Position numbers and translations under genes: made by a program
The notes under the pieces: model-generated
The model's database searches: none
What the model saw: the letters and a program-made list of their open reading frames with translations, nothing else
What the model was told of the DNA's origin: nothing
Source: Andreprevotia chitinilytica DSM 18519
GTDB taxonomy: Bacteria > Pseudomonadota > Gammaproteobacteria > Burkholderiales > Chitinibacteraceae
NCBI RefSeq assembly: GCF_000711875.1
Contig: NZ_JONM01000001.1
Location: 1 to 64,000 of the forward strand
Length of the DNA stretch: 64,000 bases
Direction: 5' to 3'
In this document: piece by piece, positions 7,699 to 16,340 of the stretch
Layout: the number at the start of each line of letters is the position of its first letter
Position numbering within the stretch: position 1 is the first letter of the stretch

Positions 7699-8267
7699 CC
7701 ACGGTTGTCGTCGTAAAAAAAGGCAATGAAGTGGCCATCGCCGCCGATAGCCAGTCCACCTTTGGGGATACGCGGCTGTCGGCGGCGTTCGATACCAAGT
7801 GGAACAAGATTTTCAAAGCACATGGTGGCTACTTTTCGATCTGCGGCAGCGCCGCGCACGATCTGGTGCTGCAGGCCGCGCTGAAAAAAGCCAAGACGCT
7901 GGATTTCACCAGCCGCATGGCGATTTTCGATAGCTTTCGCAAGCTGCATCCCAAGCTCAAGGAGGAGTACTTCCTCAAGCCGGATGAAGAGGAAGACGAA
8001 GCCTACGAATCGAGCCAGATGACGGTGCTACTGGCGAATCCGCATGGCATCTACGGCGTGTTCAGTCTGCGCGAGGTTTACGAATTCGAGCGCTATTGGG
8101 CGATCGGTAGCGGCCGGGATTACGCCATTGGCGCCATGCACGCGGTTTACGATCGTGACGACCTGACGGCGGCGGATATCGCGAAAATCGGTGTCGAGAC
8201 CGGCTGCACGTTTGACGTTGCATCCAGCCTGCCGATGACGATCTACACGTTGCCGTTGGCAGAGTGA
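7695..8267 (+). CDS. Betaproteobacterial proteasome homologue (HslV-like Ntn hydrolase)
   Basis: This 190-residue protein starts MTTVVVVKKGNEVAIAADSQ, so removal of Met1 would expose Thr2 as N-terminal nucleophile, as in HslV. Asp18 and Lys35 take the places of the catalytic Asp and Lys. The later AIGSGRDYAIGAMHAVYD motif is also proteasome-like. The sequence is clearly not ordinary HslV: it has an acidic insert (EEEDEAYESS at about 98-107), and no HslU ATPase is next to it. It best fits BPH, the small proteasome relative described from betaproteobacteria. It starts within the pncC stop (ATGA), so the two are coupled. Function in the cell is unknown. Confidence 0.85.
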   Translation: MTTVVVVKKGNEVAIAADSQSTFGDTRLSAAFDTKWNKIFKAHGGYFSICGSAAHDLVLQAALKKAKTLDFTSRMAIFDSFRKLHPKLKEEYFLKPDEEEDEAYESSQMTVLLANPHGIYGVFSLREVYEFERYWAIGSGRDYAIGAMHAVYDRDDLTAADIAKIGVETGCTFDVASSLPMTIYTLPLAE

Positions 8268-8274
8268 GGCTGCA

Positions 8275-8766
8275 ATGATTCTGTGCGATCTTGCCAACTG
8301 GCAACAGCAACGCCCGGTCTTGCCGGCCGCAGTAGTACAGGCGCTGGAGTTGCTGCAAAAGCAGGACTTGGCCGGTATGCCGGCGGGGCGGTATCGGTTC
8401 GAAGAGTTAGGGGCGGCCAGCGACAAGCTGTTCTTCATGATTCAAGAGATGGAAACCCGCCCGGCCAGCGACAAGCGCCCGGAAGCGCATCGCGAACATG
8501 CAGACATCCAGTTGCTGCTGGTCGGCGAAGAACGCTACGGCGTGGCGCTGCCCGGCGCGGATCGCGAAGTGGTCGAGGATCGGCGCGATACGCACGACAT
8601 CGCTTTTTTTGCTACGCCGGCCCGTGAAGTATTCGTTGATTTGCAACCGGGCATGTTCGCGGTGTTTTTCCCCGGCGAGCTGCATCGTCCGTGCTGCTGC
8701 GTGAACGAACCGACCCGCATCCGCAAGGCGGTGGTGAAGATTCATCGCAGCCTGCTGGGTTTGTGA
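8275..8766 (+). CDS. YhcH/YjgK/YiaL family protein
   Basis: This 163-residue protein carries the DUF386 cupin-like beta-barrel signatures: AHREHADIQLLLVGEE (about 72-87), FAVFFPGELHRPCC (about 128-141) and IRKAVVKIH near the C-terminus. The histidines and glutamates in these motifs form the presumed metal site. Relatives are linked to sialic acid and other sugar-acid metabolism (NanQ, the anomerase of E. coli, belongs here), but no sugar operon surrounds this copy. It starts 7 bp after the proteasome homologue and is probably in the same transcript. Substrate unknown. Confidence 0.88.
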   Translation: MILCDLANWQQQRPVLPAAVVQALELLQKQDLAGMPAGRYRFEELGAASDKLFFMIQEMETRPASDKRPEAHREHADIQLLLVGEERYGVALPGADREVVEDRRDTHDIAFFATPAREVFVDLQPGMFAVFFPGELHRPCCCVNEPTRIRKAVVKIHRSLLGL

Positions 8767-8837
8767 ACCGAACGCCGGGCTGCCCGAACACATTGAATAG
8801 ATAGGCCGCAATGCAAGCGCGGCATGAAGGAAAACAG

Positions 8838-9704
8838 ATGCAAGACACGCTTGAACGTTTCATTTTTGACGACGCGCCGGTCCGCGGCGAGCTGGTGCAG
8901 CTCGATGCCGCCTATAAGGAAGTGCTGGCCCGCCATCCTTATCCGCCCGTGCTGCAAAAGCTGATCGGCGAATTGATGTCTGCCGCGATGCTGCTATCGG
9001 CCACGCTCAAGTTTGACGGCACCTTGATCATGCAGATGCATGGCGTCGGCGCGGTGAAGCTGATCGTGGTCGAAGTCACCAGCGAGCACACCATCCGTGC
9101 GATGGCGCGTTGGGAGGGCGACGTGCCGGATGTGTCGCTTGGCGAATTGCTCGGGCACGGCAAGTTCATGATCACGCTCGACCCGAACGAAGGCGAGGCC
9201 TACCAAGGCATCGTCGGCTTTGAGTCAGGGCAGGGCGTGGCCGAGATCATCGAGCACTATATGGCGCATTCCGAGCAGCTCGAAACGCGCTTGTGGCTGG
9301 CGTGCCTGGATGGCAAGACGGCCGGTCTGCTGGTGCAGAAACTGCCAGCCGGCCAGGGCGACCCGGATGCTTGGGATCGCGTGCAGAAGCTCTCCGAAAC
9401 CATCACCACCGAAGAACTGCTGGGCTTGGCCCCGCGTGACATCCTCTATCGCCTGTTTCATCAGGAACAAGTCCGTGTATTCGACCCAGCCGATCCGCGT
9501 TTCGCCTGCACCTGCTCTCGTGATCGGGTGGGCAGCATGTTGCGGATGGTTGGCAAGGATGAAGTGGATAGCGTGGTGGTTGAGAAGGGGCACGTCGACG
9601 TGACCTGCGAATTCTGCGGCAAGGGCTACCACTTCGATGCGATCGATGTGGCGCAGTTATTCCATGGGCATGGAACCCATACACCAGACGGGCGAGTGCA
9701 CTGA
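8838..9704 (+). CDS. hslO: Redox-regulated chaperonin Hsp33
   Basis: This 288-residue cytoplasmic holdase is switched on by oxidation. The N-terminal globular domain and linker are intact. The C-terminal zinc centre is Cys224-x-Cys226 and Cys257-xx-Cys260 (ACTCSRDRV and TCEFCGK). ATG at 8838 is preferred because AAGGAAAA lies 8-15 bp upstream and the encoded start, MQDTLERFIFDD, fits the family; an in-frame ATG at 8811 lacks a site. The gene is separated from the preceding frame by about 70 bp. Confidence 0.96.
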   Translation: MQDTLERFIFDDAPVRGELVQLDAAYKEVLARHPYPPVLQKLIGELMSAAMLLSATLKFDGTLIMQMHGVGAVKLIVVEVTSEHTIRAMARWEGDVPDVSLGELLGHGKFMITLDPNEGEAYQGIVGFESGQGVAEIIEHYMAHSEQLETRLWLACLDGKTAGLLVQKLPAGQGDPDAWDRVQKLSETITTEELLGLAPRDILYRLFHQEQVRVFDPADPRFACTCSRDRVGSMLRMVGKDEVDSVVVEKGHVDVTCEFCGKGYHFDAIDVAQLFHGHGTHTPDGRVH

Positions 9705-9833
9705 TCGGGTGAGCGGCAGCATGTGTGCGGTTTTGCCTCACTTCTCAATATCGGGATTGAATTTCTCTCGATTCGTGCCGATATAGGGAGTAAGGTTTGT
9801 CTTACCCGCAGCACTGATCGCAAGGAGGCCATC

Positions 9834-10019
9834 ATGCTCTATGTCTATGACATTGAAAGCAATCAACCGATGTTCGAGGTGGCCGGAACATGCAGCGATC
9901 TGCAACAGGAAGTCGCGCTGCAGGCCCCGAAAGCATTGGAAGTGCCACAGCCACAGCTCCGTCTGTTGACGGTTGCGGAAGCACAATGGGCCGAGAAGAA
10001 AAGAAATTACTTTTCGTGA
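9834..10019 (+). CDS. Small protein of unknown function
   Basis: A 61-residue frame starts MLYVYDIESNQPMFEVAG behind a near-perfect AAGGAGG at 9821-9827. It contains an acidic beta-strand-like first half and a helix with a final basic KKRNYFS. No signal peptide, membrane segment or known motif is seen. The strong ribosome-binding site and a shared terminator at 10048-10074 support a real gene. I do not recognise the family. Confidence 0.55.
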   Translation: MLYVYDIESNQPMFEVAGTCSDLQQEVALQAPKALEVPQPQLRLLTVAEAQWAEKKRNYFS

Positions 10020-10047
10020 AAGTATTTGTCGCACGCAGTGGTGACCC

Positions 10048-10074
10048 AAGGGCTGAACAGATGTTCAGCCCTTT
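10048..10074. terminator. Bidirectional terminator between convergent genes
   Basis: AAGGGCTGAAC (10048-10058), loop AGAT, GTTCAGCCCTT (10063-10073). A T-run follows in the plus direction, and on the minus strand the hairpin overlaps the last codons and stop of the enoyl-CoA hydratase gene. Confidence 0.75.
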
Positions 10075-10907
10075 GTCGTTTCAGAGGGGTCGTCTGTCAC
10101 CAGGTTGGCGAAATCCAGCGTTTCCAGCCAGCTGGGGCGCGCATCGTCCAGATGGGTGCGGATGCCTTGGCGGGCCTCCGGGTGAGCGCGCAAGTGCGCG
10201 ATCCGATGAGCGGTATCCGATATCAAGGCATCGTCGATCGGGCGATGCGCCACAGCGGCGATCAGCCGCTTGGCCGTGGTGACGGCGTGAGGGCCATTTT
10301 GCAACAGTCCATAGACCCAGTGCCCCACCATTGCATTCAAACCATGCTCATCCGGCGCCACTTCATGTACCAAGCCAAGTTGCTTGGCGGTTTCCGCCGT
10401 CATGGTTTCTGCAGTGAGAAAGTAGCGCCGCGCCGCGCCAGTACCGATTTTGGCGATCACATGCGGGCCGATGACCGCCGGCACCAGCCCCAGGCGTACT
10501 TCCGGCAACCGGAACCAGCTGGAATGCGCGCCGACGATCAAATCGCAACAGGCGATCAGCCCCACGCCAATGCCCAGCGCCGGCCCGTGTACGCGAGCAA
10601 TCGTCGGCGTTGGAAAGCGATCCAGGCATTGCAGCATTCGTGCGAGGCGGAGCGCTTCTTCGAAATTGTCGTGCTGGTCCGCTTCGAGGCCGCGCTGCAT
10701 CCAGCGGTAATCGGCCCCCGCGCAGAATGCACTACCATTGGCTTGCAGGACCAGCACACGCACGCTGGTGTTCTGGGCGAGCGCCGCAAGGCTCGCATGC
10801 AGCTCGGCAATCATGACCTCATCGACCGCATTGCGTTGTTCGGGCCGGTTCAGCGTGATCGTTGCAACGCCTCGGGAATCGACGTCGATGCGCAATGTGT
10901 CGCTCAT
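10065..10907 (-). CDS. Enoyl-CoA hydratase/isomerase family protein (LiuC-like)
   Basis: This 280-residue crotonase-fold protein has the FCAGADYRWMQR oxyanion-hole motif (about 61-72) and the second motif GIGVGLIACCDLIVG (about 112-126) with the expected glycines, followed by FRLPEVRLGLVPAVIGP. The glutamate in PEVRLG corresponds to a catalytic acid of the family. AFCAGAD followed by WM is reminiscent of methylglutaconyl-CoA hydratases of leucine/isovalerate degradation, but no liu operon lies here, so the substrate is uncertain. It converges with the small gene at 9834-10019. Confidence 0.85.
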   Translation of the reverse strand: MSDTLRIDVDSRGVATITLNRPEQRNAVDEVMIAELHASLAALAQNTSVRVLVLQANGSAFCAGADYRWMQRGLEADQHDNFEEALRLARMLQCLDRFPTPTIARVHGPALGIGVGLIACCDLIVGAHSSWFRLPEVRLGLVPAVIGPHVIAKIGTGAARRYFLTAETMTAETAKQLGLVHEVAPDEHGLNAMVGHWVYGLLQNGPHAVTTAKRLIAAVAHRPIDDALISDTAHRIAHLRAHPEARQGIRTHLDDARPSWLETLDFANLVTDDPSETTKG

Positions 10908-11075
10908 GGCGGGGTTCCGTAGGGTTTCTTGCAGTGGAAGGAGGGAGCCGATTGGCTGCTGTAGTCTATAGCCCGACGTGCCTTGGTGTGTAGCGATATG
11001 TTAGAGTGCGCGCCGACAAAGGGGCGTGCATTTGGTTCCGCCAGTTGTCTTCTGAATGGCCTTTAACAGATTCTC

Positions 11076-11936
11076 GTGAAACAACTTTTCATTTTTGTGA
11101 CATTCCTGGTCGCTGTTGCGGCGTCTGCATCCACGGTCAAGATTCCCGGGCCGGATGGCGTCACGCTGTCGGCCGAGTATCTTCCCCCGCCCAAGGGCGG
11201 TAACGATGCACCCGCGATGCTGCTGCTGCACGGTTGCGGCGGCTTGTGGACAAAGGGCGGCGTGCTCATGGCGCGGCCGGCCCGGATGTCCAGCCTGTTG
11301 CAGGAGCTGGGCTACGGCGTGCTGATGCTCGATAGCTTCACCACGCGTGGCGTGCGCGAAACCTGCACCGTGCCGCTGGCCGAACGAAAGATCAGCAGCA
11401 GTACCCGGGTCGATGATGCGGAATTCGCCATCACGTGGCTGAAAGCGCGGCGCGAGATCGATGCGAACCGGGTGGGCGTGCTGGGCTGGTCAAACGGAGC
11501 AAGCACGGTCCTCAAACTGGTTGGCCGCAATAACCCCGGCATCAAGGTCGCCGTGGCCTTCTACCCGTCCTGCACGTCCTTGCTCAAGCAGAAACAGTAC
11601 AACCCCATCATTCCAACGCTGGTGCTGATCGGCGAGGCGGATGACTGGGTATCCGCCGATGCCTGCAAGCAACTGGATGACCGTATCGTGGGCGACACCT
11701 TCCACGTGGTGACCTATCCTGGCGTTTATCACGATTTCGACGTACCCAATAGCGAATACAAACAGCGCTTTGACGTTCCCAACGGCGTGAATCCCGGCAA
11801 AGGCGTGACCACCGCGCCCGATCCGAAGGCCACCGAGGATGCCTATCGCCGTACCTTCAAATGGCTGTCGCTCTGGCTTGATCCGGCGCGCAATCCATCG
11901 ATCTGGCGTAACGCCAATCCACTGGATCGCAAGTGA
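11076..11936 (+). CDS. Secreted dienelactone-hydrolase-like alpha/beta hydrolase
   Basis: The 286-residue protein has a signal peptide (about 1-19, ending VAASAS). The alpha/beta-hydrolase core shows LLLHGCGGLW (oxyanion region), the nucleophile elbow GWSNGAS with Ser139, Asp in GEADDW and His in YPGVYHDFD, so the triad is complete. The dienelactone hydrolase clan usually uses Cys; Ser here points to a carboxylesterase-like activity in the periplasm. The gene is monocistronic with a normal start. Substrate unknown. Confidence 0.85.
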   Translation: MKQLFIFVTFLVAVAASASTVKIPGPDGVTLSAEYLPPPKGGNDAPAMLLLHGCGGLWTKGGVLMARPARMSSLLQELGYGVLMLDSFTTRGVRETCTVPLAERKISSSTRVDDAEFAITWLKARREIDANRVGVLGWSNGASTVLKLVGRNNPGIKVAVAFYPSCTSLLKQKQYNPIIPTLVLIGEADDWVSADACKQLDDRIVGDTFHVVTYPGVYHDFDVPNSEYKQRFDVPNGVNPGKGVTTAPDPKATEDAYRRTFKWLSLWLDPARNPSIWRNANPLDRK

Positions 11937-12031
11937 TCAGCCGGGCATCATCCATGATCCAGTTTGTTTCCAATTTGGTTTCCAGAGGGCTTGAGCCCGC
12001 GTGTTAACCCGCTTTGATCGAGGAATCTGCC

Positions 12032-12928
12032 ATGTCTAGCCTATCCGCTTTCGACTCCCGCCTTGCCGATGTTCCTGGCGTATCGGTCGTTTCTTCCACT
12101 GCGCTGGTTGGCGGTGAGGGCGACGGTTTGCAGATTCTGGTCATCGACAACGCACAGGGCCGCGCTACGCTCACCCTGCAAGGCTCGCAGCTGTTGTCGT
12201 TCACGCCGACTGGCAGCCGCGATCTGCTGTGGACTTCGCCGCTGACAGCCTATGCCGAAGGCAAAGCGGTGCGTGGCGGCATTCCCTTGTGCATGCCGTG
12301 GTTCGGCAAGCATCCGGACGATCTGCCGGCGCACGGCTTTGCTCGCAACTCGCTCTGGACGTTGACCACTGCCGAAGCCCTGGCTGATGGCCGTACCCGC
12401 GTGCAACTCGAACTGACCGAAAGCGAAGCCACCCTCAAACTCTGGCCGCATCCGTTCCGTTTCGCGTACACCGTGATCGTCGGCAAGGCGCTGGAAGTGG
12501 AATTGCTGGCCGAGCACAAAGGCACTACACCGGTGAAGTTCTCGGCCGCCATGCACACCTATTTCAGCGTGCCGGAAGTCGCGGACATTGCCATCGATGG
12601 CCTGGATGGCTGCGCGCGCATCGACACCATTGGCGGCGTTTCGCGCGCCGTGCAGCAAGGGCCGGTAACGATCGTTGGCCGCCATGATTCGGTCTACCTC
12701 GATGTGCCGGCCGAGCAGATCATCAAGAGCAGCGCCGGTTCGACTCACGTCGTCAGCAATACCAAGAGCGCCATCGTCTGGAATCCGGGTGAGGATGCGC
12801 TCAAGGCGGCCGACGTGCGCGAGCACTACCTGCACTTTGTCTGTGTGGAGCGCGGCGATGTGTTCGACAACGCACTCGAGCTTGCTCCGGGCCAGACTTA
12901 TCGCGCCACGATGACGATTTCCGGCTGA
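12032..12928 (+). CDS. D-hexose-6-phosphate mutarotase (aldose 1-epimerase family)
   Basis: This 298-residue protein matches the YeaD/glucose-6-phosphate 1-epimerase family, which interconverts anomers of hexose 6-phosphates. Features include the early GSQLLSFTPTG and VRGGIPLCMPWFGKH motifs, a HGFARN motif carrying the catalytic His region, and the late VVWNPGEDAL-like stretch IVWNPGEDALK. GAGGA lies 7-11 bp upstream of the ATG. A TTG further upstream is less likely. A terminator hairpin follows about 135 bp downstream. Confidence 0.9.
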   Translation: MSSLSAFDSRLADVPGVSVVSSTALVGGEGDGLQILVIDNAQGRATLTLQGSQLLSFTPTGSRDLLWTSPLTAYAEGKAVRGGIPLCMPWFGKHPDDLPAHGFARNSLWTLTTAEALADGRTRVQLELTESEATLKLWPHPFRFAYTVIVGKALEVELLAEHKGTTPVKFSAAMHTYFSVPEVADIAIDGLDGCARIDTIGGVSRAVQQGPVTIVGRHDSVYLDVPAEQIIKSSAGSTHVVSNTKSAIVWNPGEDALKAADVREHYLHFVCVERGDVFDNALELAPGQTYRATMTISG

Positions 12929-13065
12929 ACCAACGCGGCGAACAAAGCCCTTCTGGCGTTGTTGCGCGCTCTTGCCGTACTCGTTTGTACAGTCTTCGAC
13001 CGCGCGCCTAGCCAGAACCGCTACGCTGGGCTTTTTTCGTCGCCCAGATGCGTAGGCTCTACTGC

Positions 13066-13100
13066 GAGAATGCCCGGCGATGCCGGGCATTCTCGTTTTC
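13066..13100 (+). terminator. Terminator-like hairpin ahead of ubiD
   Basis: GAGAATGCCCGGC (13066-13078), loop GAT, GCCGGGCATTCTC (13082-13094), then GTTTTC. The 13-bp perfect stem lies 43 bp before the ubiD start, so it could end the epimerase transcript or act in the ubiD leader. Confidence 0.6.
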
Positions 13101-13142
13101 GACGGTACAATCGCCGCTTCCCTGCACAGCCCATCCAAAACG

Positions 13143-14666
13143 ATGAAATACCGCGATCTGCGCGACTTCTGCGCGCAACTGGAAACCCTAGGCGAACTCA
13201 AGCGCGTGACCGTGCCGGTATCGCCGGTGCTGGAGATGACCGAAGTCTGCGACCGCACCCTGCGCGCGCAAGGCCCGGCGATCTGGTTCGAGAACGTGCC
13301 GGGTTACAGCATGCCGGTGCTGGGCAATCTGTTTGGCACACCGCGCCGTGTGGCGCTCGGCATGGGCGCACAAGAAGTCAGCGCGCTACGCGAAATCGGC
13401 AAGACGCTGGCCTACCTCAAGGAGCCTGAACCGCCCAAAGGTTTCAAGGACGCATGGGACAAGCTGCCCTTGCTCAAGCAGGTGCTGAGCATGGCGCCCA
13501 AGGAAGTGCGCAAGGGCGAATGCCAGCAAAACGTGCTGGAAGGCCCGGATGTCGATCTGGCCAAGATCCCGGTGCAACACTGCTGGCCGGGCGATATCGC
13601 CCCGCTGATTACCTGGGGCTTGGTCGTGACACGCGGCCCGTACAAGAAACGCCAGAATCTCGGCATCTACCGCCAGCAGGTCATCAGCAAGAACCAGGTC
13701 ATCATGCGCTGGCTGGCGCATCGCGGCGGGGCATTGGATTTTCGCGAGCACGCCAAGCAAAACCCCGGCACGCCATTCCCGATTGCAGTCGTGCTCGGTT
13801 GCGACCCGGCAACCATCCTTGGCGCGGTCACGCCGGTGCCGGATACCTTGTCCGAATACCAGTTCGCGGGCCTGCTGCGCGGTGGCAAGACCGAGCTGAC
13901 ACGCTGCATCGGCAACGACCTGCAAGTGCCGGCCACGGCGGAAATCGTGCTGGAAGGCGCGATCAAAGCCTGCGAGCCGGGTTTTGAAGGCGTGTCCGAG
14001 CATGGCGCACCGATTAAGGAGATTGGCGGCTATCTGCACGCGCTGGAAGGCCCGTATGGCGACCACACCGGCTACTACAACGAGCAGGACTGGTTCCCGG
14101 TGTTCGAGATCGACCGCATCACCTTCCGCGATGATCCGGTCTACCACAGCACCTACACCGGCAAGCCGCCGGATGAGCCGGCCATGCTGGGCGTGGCCCT
14201 GAACGAAGTGTTCGTGCCGATCCTGCAAAAGCAATTCCCGGAAATCGTCGATTTTTATCTGCCGGCCGAAGGTTGCAGCTACCGCATGGCGATTGTCTCG
14301 ATCAAGAAGCAATACCCCGGCCACGCCAAGCGCGTGCTGTTTGGCGTGTGGTCGTTCCTGCGCCAGTTCATGTACACCAAGTACATCGTGGTGGTGGATG
14401 ACGACGTGGACACGCGGGACTGGAAAGAGGTCATCTGGGCCATCACCACGCGCATGGACCCGGTGCGCGATACGCTGCTGGTCGAAAATACGCCGATCGA
14501 CTACCTTGATTTCGCCAGCCCGGTCTCCGGCTTGGGCGGCAAGATGGGCCTGGATGCCACCAATAAATGGCCCGGGGAAACCAACCGGGAATGGGGCAGG
14601 GTGATCGAGCGCCGGCCGGATGTCGTGGCCCGTGTCGATGCGATCTGGAACGAGCTGGGGCTGTGA
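13143..14666 (+). CDS. ubiD: UbiD-family 4-hydroxy-3-polyprenylbenzoate decarboxylase
   Basis: This 507-residue prenylated-FMN-dependent decarboxylase acts in ubiquinone synthesis. The N-terminus is [20 protein letters not shown]. Family motifs include [16 protein letters not shown], the [14 protein letters not shown] stretch and the C-terminal [17 protein letters not shown]. The E-D-E acids that bind the cofactor are expected in the [14 protein letters not shown] region and upstream. ATG at 13143 fits relatives; an upstream in-frame ATG at 13080 would sit inside the hairpin. The flavin prenyltransferase UbiX is not adjacent. DUF1992 follows after 20 bp. Confidence 0.95.
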   Translation: MKYRDLRDFCAQLETLGELKRVTVPVSPVLEMTEVCDRTLRAQGPAIWFENVPGYSMPVLGNLFGTPRRVALGMGAQEVSALREIGKTLAYLKEPEPPKGFKDAWDKLPLLKQVLSMAPKEVRKGECQQNVLEGPDVDLAKIPVQHCWPGDIAPLITWGLVVTRGPYKKRQNLGIYRQQVISKNQVIMRWLAHRGGALDFREHAKQNPGTPFPIAVVLGCDPATILGAVTPVPDTLSEYQFAGLLRGGKTELTRCIGNDLQVPATAEIVLEGAIKACEPGFEGVSEHGAPIKEIGGYLHALEGPYGDHTGYYNEQDWFPVFEIDRITFRDDPVYHSTYTGKPPDEPAMLGVALNEVFVPILQKQFPEIVDFYLPAEGCSYRMAIVSIKKQYPGHAKRVLFGVWSFLRQFMYTKYIVVVDDDVDTRDWKEVIWAITTRMDPVRDTLLVENTPIDYLDFASPVSGLGGKMGLDATNKWPGETNREWGRVIERRPDVVARVDAIWNELGL

Positions 14667-14686
14667 ACTGAACGCAGGAGGCCACC

Positions 14687-15067
14687 ATGTGGTTTCTCAC
14701 CGAACTGGCCGAACGCCGCATCGCGCAGGCGCGTGATGCCGGTGAATTCGACAACCTGCCGGGCGCAGGCGCGCCTTTGCCGGATGACGAACTCGATCCG
14801 CTCGTACCTGAGCATCAACGGATTGCGTATCGGGTGCTGAAGAACGCCGGCTATATCCCGCCGGAGCTGGAAATGCATCAAGAGGCGGTGGCGCTGTCGC
14901 TCAAGCTGGCTGCGGCGGATGAGGTGAATGTCGATGCCGCGATGCTGGCCCGGCTGGAGAAAATCAATCTGCTGCTGCGCCAATCCGGTCATGCGGCGCT
15001 AACGGTGCCGGTGCGTTATGCTGCTGGGATTGAAGCGCGTCTCCGATCGTCGTCGACAAAAGGTTGA
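14687..15067 (+). CDS. DUF1992 (DnaJC28 conserved domain) protein
   Basis: This 126-residue protein contains the DUF1992 pattern: LAERRIAQARDAGEFDNLPG, then PLPDDELDPLVPEHQRIAYRVLKNAGYIPPE, continuing into a long helix. The bacterial proteins have no J-domain and their role is unknown. The start has a strong AGGAGG 5-10 bp upstream. It lies between ubiD and cheR on the same strand, 20 and 15 bp apart, so the three may be cotranscribed, although no functional link is evident. Confidence 0.9.
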   Translation: MWFLTELAERRIAQARDAGEFDNLPGAGAPLPDDELDPLVPEHQRIAYRVLKNAGYIPPELEMHQEAVALSLKLAAADEVNVDAAMLARLEKINLLLRQSGHAALTVPVRYAAGIEARLRSSSTKG

Positions 15068-15082
15068 ACAAGGTTAGCGTCT

Positions 15083-15988
15083 ATGCTGAATCAGGATCAG
15101 AAACCCCCATTTCAAGCTGGCTTGTCGGGACTAAGTACCATGTCGACCCCTGCGCGAGAATTCGATTTCACCCAGCAAGACTTCGAGAAGATTCGCAAGT
15201 TGATCTATGACTATGCCGGTATCGCGTTGTCGCCGGCCAAGCACGATATGGTCTACGGCCGGCTGGCCAAGCGCTTGCGAGCGCTGCATCTGCATACCTT
15301 CAACGAATACCTGAAAGTGCTCGAGCGCGGCGACAGCAAGGAAATGGAGCTGTTCACCAACTCGCTCACGACCAATCTCACCTCGTTTTTCCGCGAATCA
15401 CACCACTTCGACATCCTGGCGGACTATCTGCGCGGGCATCGCAGCGTCGGCACGCTCAACTTGTGGTGTTCGGCCTCCAGCACCGGCGAGGAACCGTATT
15501 CGCTCGCGATCACCGCCTGCGAGGCCTTCGATACCCTGCGCCCGCCCGTCAAGATCATCGCGACTGACCTTGATACCAATGTGCTTGAAACGGCCAAGGC
15601 CGGGTTGTATGCGGCGGAAGAAGTCGAAAAGCTCGGCTCGGTACGCGTCAAGCGCTTCTTCGATAAGCACGCCAGCGGCAAATATCAGGCCAAGCAAGAG
15701 CTGCGCGACATGATCGTCTATCGCAAGCTCAACCTGATCTCGCAGGATTGGTTGATCCGCGGGCCGATGGATGCGATTTTCTGCCGCAATGTGATGATCT
15801 ATTTCGATAAGCCGACCCAGCTCAAGATCCTGCAGCGCTTTGCGCCACTGCTGAAGCCGGAAGGTCTGCTCTACGTAGGCCACTCGGAGAACCTCTACCA
15901 CGCGGCGGATCTCTTCAAGCTGCGCGGTAAGACGGTGTATGAGCTGGCGAAGCCCGGCGGCGCGCCGCCGTCGTTGCTTACACGTTAA
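15083..15988 (+). CDS. cheR: CheR-type chemoreceptor glutamate methyltransferase
   Basis: This 301-residue protein has the CheR N-terminal helical domain (about 25-95) and the SAM-dependent methyltransferase domain (about 100-290). Landmarks are TSFFRESHHFD, LNLWCSASSTGEEPYSLAI (SAM loop), IIATDLDTNVLETAKAGLY and DAIFCRNVMIYFD, followed by the late YVGHSENL. It would methylate chemoreceptors using S-adenosylmethionine. No other chemotaxis gene is in the window. ATG at 15083 has AAGG 9-12 bp upstream; ATG at 15140 is an alternative that removes a poorly conserved tail. Confidence 0.93.
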   Translation: MLNQDQKPPFQAGLSGLSTMSTPAREFDFTQQDFEKIRKLIYDYAGIALSPAKHDMVYGRLAKRLRALHLHTFNEYLKVLERGDSKEMELFTNSLTTNLTSFFRESHHFDILADYLRGHRSVGTLNLWCSASSTGEEPYSLAITACEAFDTLRPPVKIIATDLDTNVLETAKAGLYAAEEVEKLGSVRVKRFFDKHASGKYQAKQELRDMIVYRKLNLISQDWLIRGPMDAIFCRNVMIYFDKPTQLKILQRFAPLLKPEGLLYVGHSENLYHAADLFKLRGKTVYELAKPGGAPPSLLTR

Positions 15989-16018
15989 GCCGCGTTTGCG
16001 CTCGCGGCAGACCATCAA

Positions 16019-16040
16019 CAGCCCCGATCGGGGCTGTTTG
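16019..16040 (+). terminator. Rho-independent terminator after cheR
   Basis: CAGCCCCGATCGGGGCTG (16019-16036) is a perfect 18-bp palindrome followed by TTTG, 31 bp after the cheR stop. Confidence 0.7.
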
Positions 16041-16159
16041 CTTATTGAATCTGGCCGCTCGCAGCTGGGTGCTTTTCTTCTGAATGCGTAGCCCCCATAG
16101 CCTGAAGATGAGGTAGAACAACGTCTTCACGCTTGCTCTTCGGGCCTCTGGCCGCATTT

Positions 16160-16270
16160 CAATCAGTAAAAGACAATTTTGTATTAATTTATAATAAAAG
16201 ACTTATATAAAGTGGTTGTAATATTACTGTTTCGTTTATTTACATTTAACTTTCTTAGTATGTGTTAAAA
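16160..16270 (+). promoter_or_regulatory. AT-rich leader with candidate promoter of the actin-like gene
   Basis: About 110 bases of strongly AT-rich DNA interrupt the GC-rich surroundings. A perfect TATAAT lies at 16190-16195 without a clear -35 box. The nearest gene downstream is the actin-like gene, whose start is 146 bp further on. The composition change suggests a strong promoter, an H-NS-type silenced region or a transfer boundary. No gene was seen between 16041 and 16340. Confidence 0.4.
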
Positions 16271-16340
16271 ATCCGCGCCGGGCCGAGTTCTACCCAAGGT
16301 TAGCCAATTTCCAATAGTGGCCCGAGTTAGGAGCGTTATC

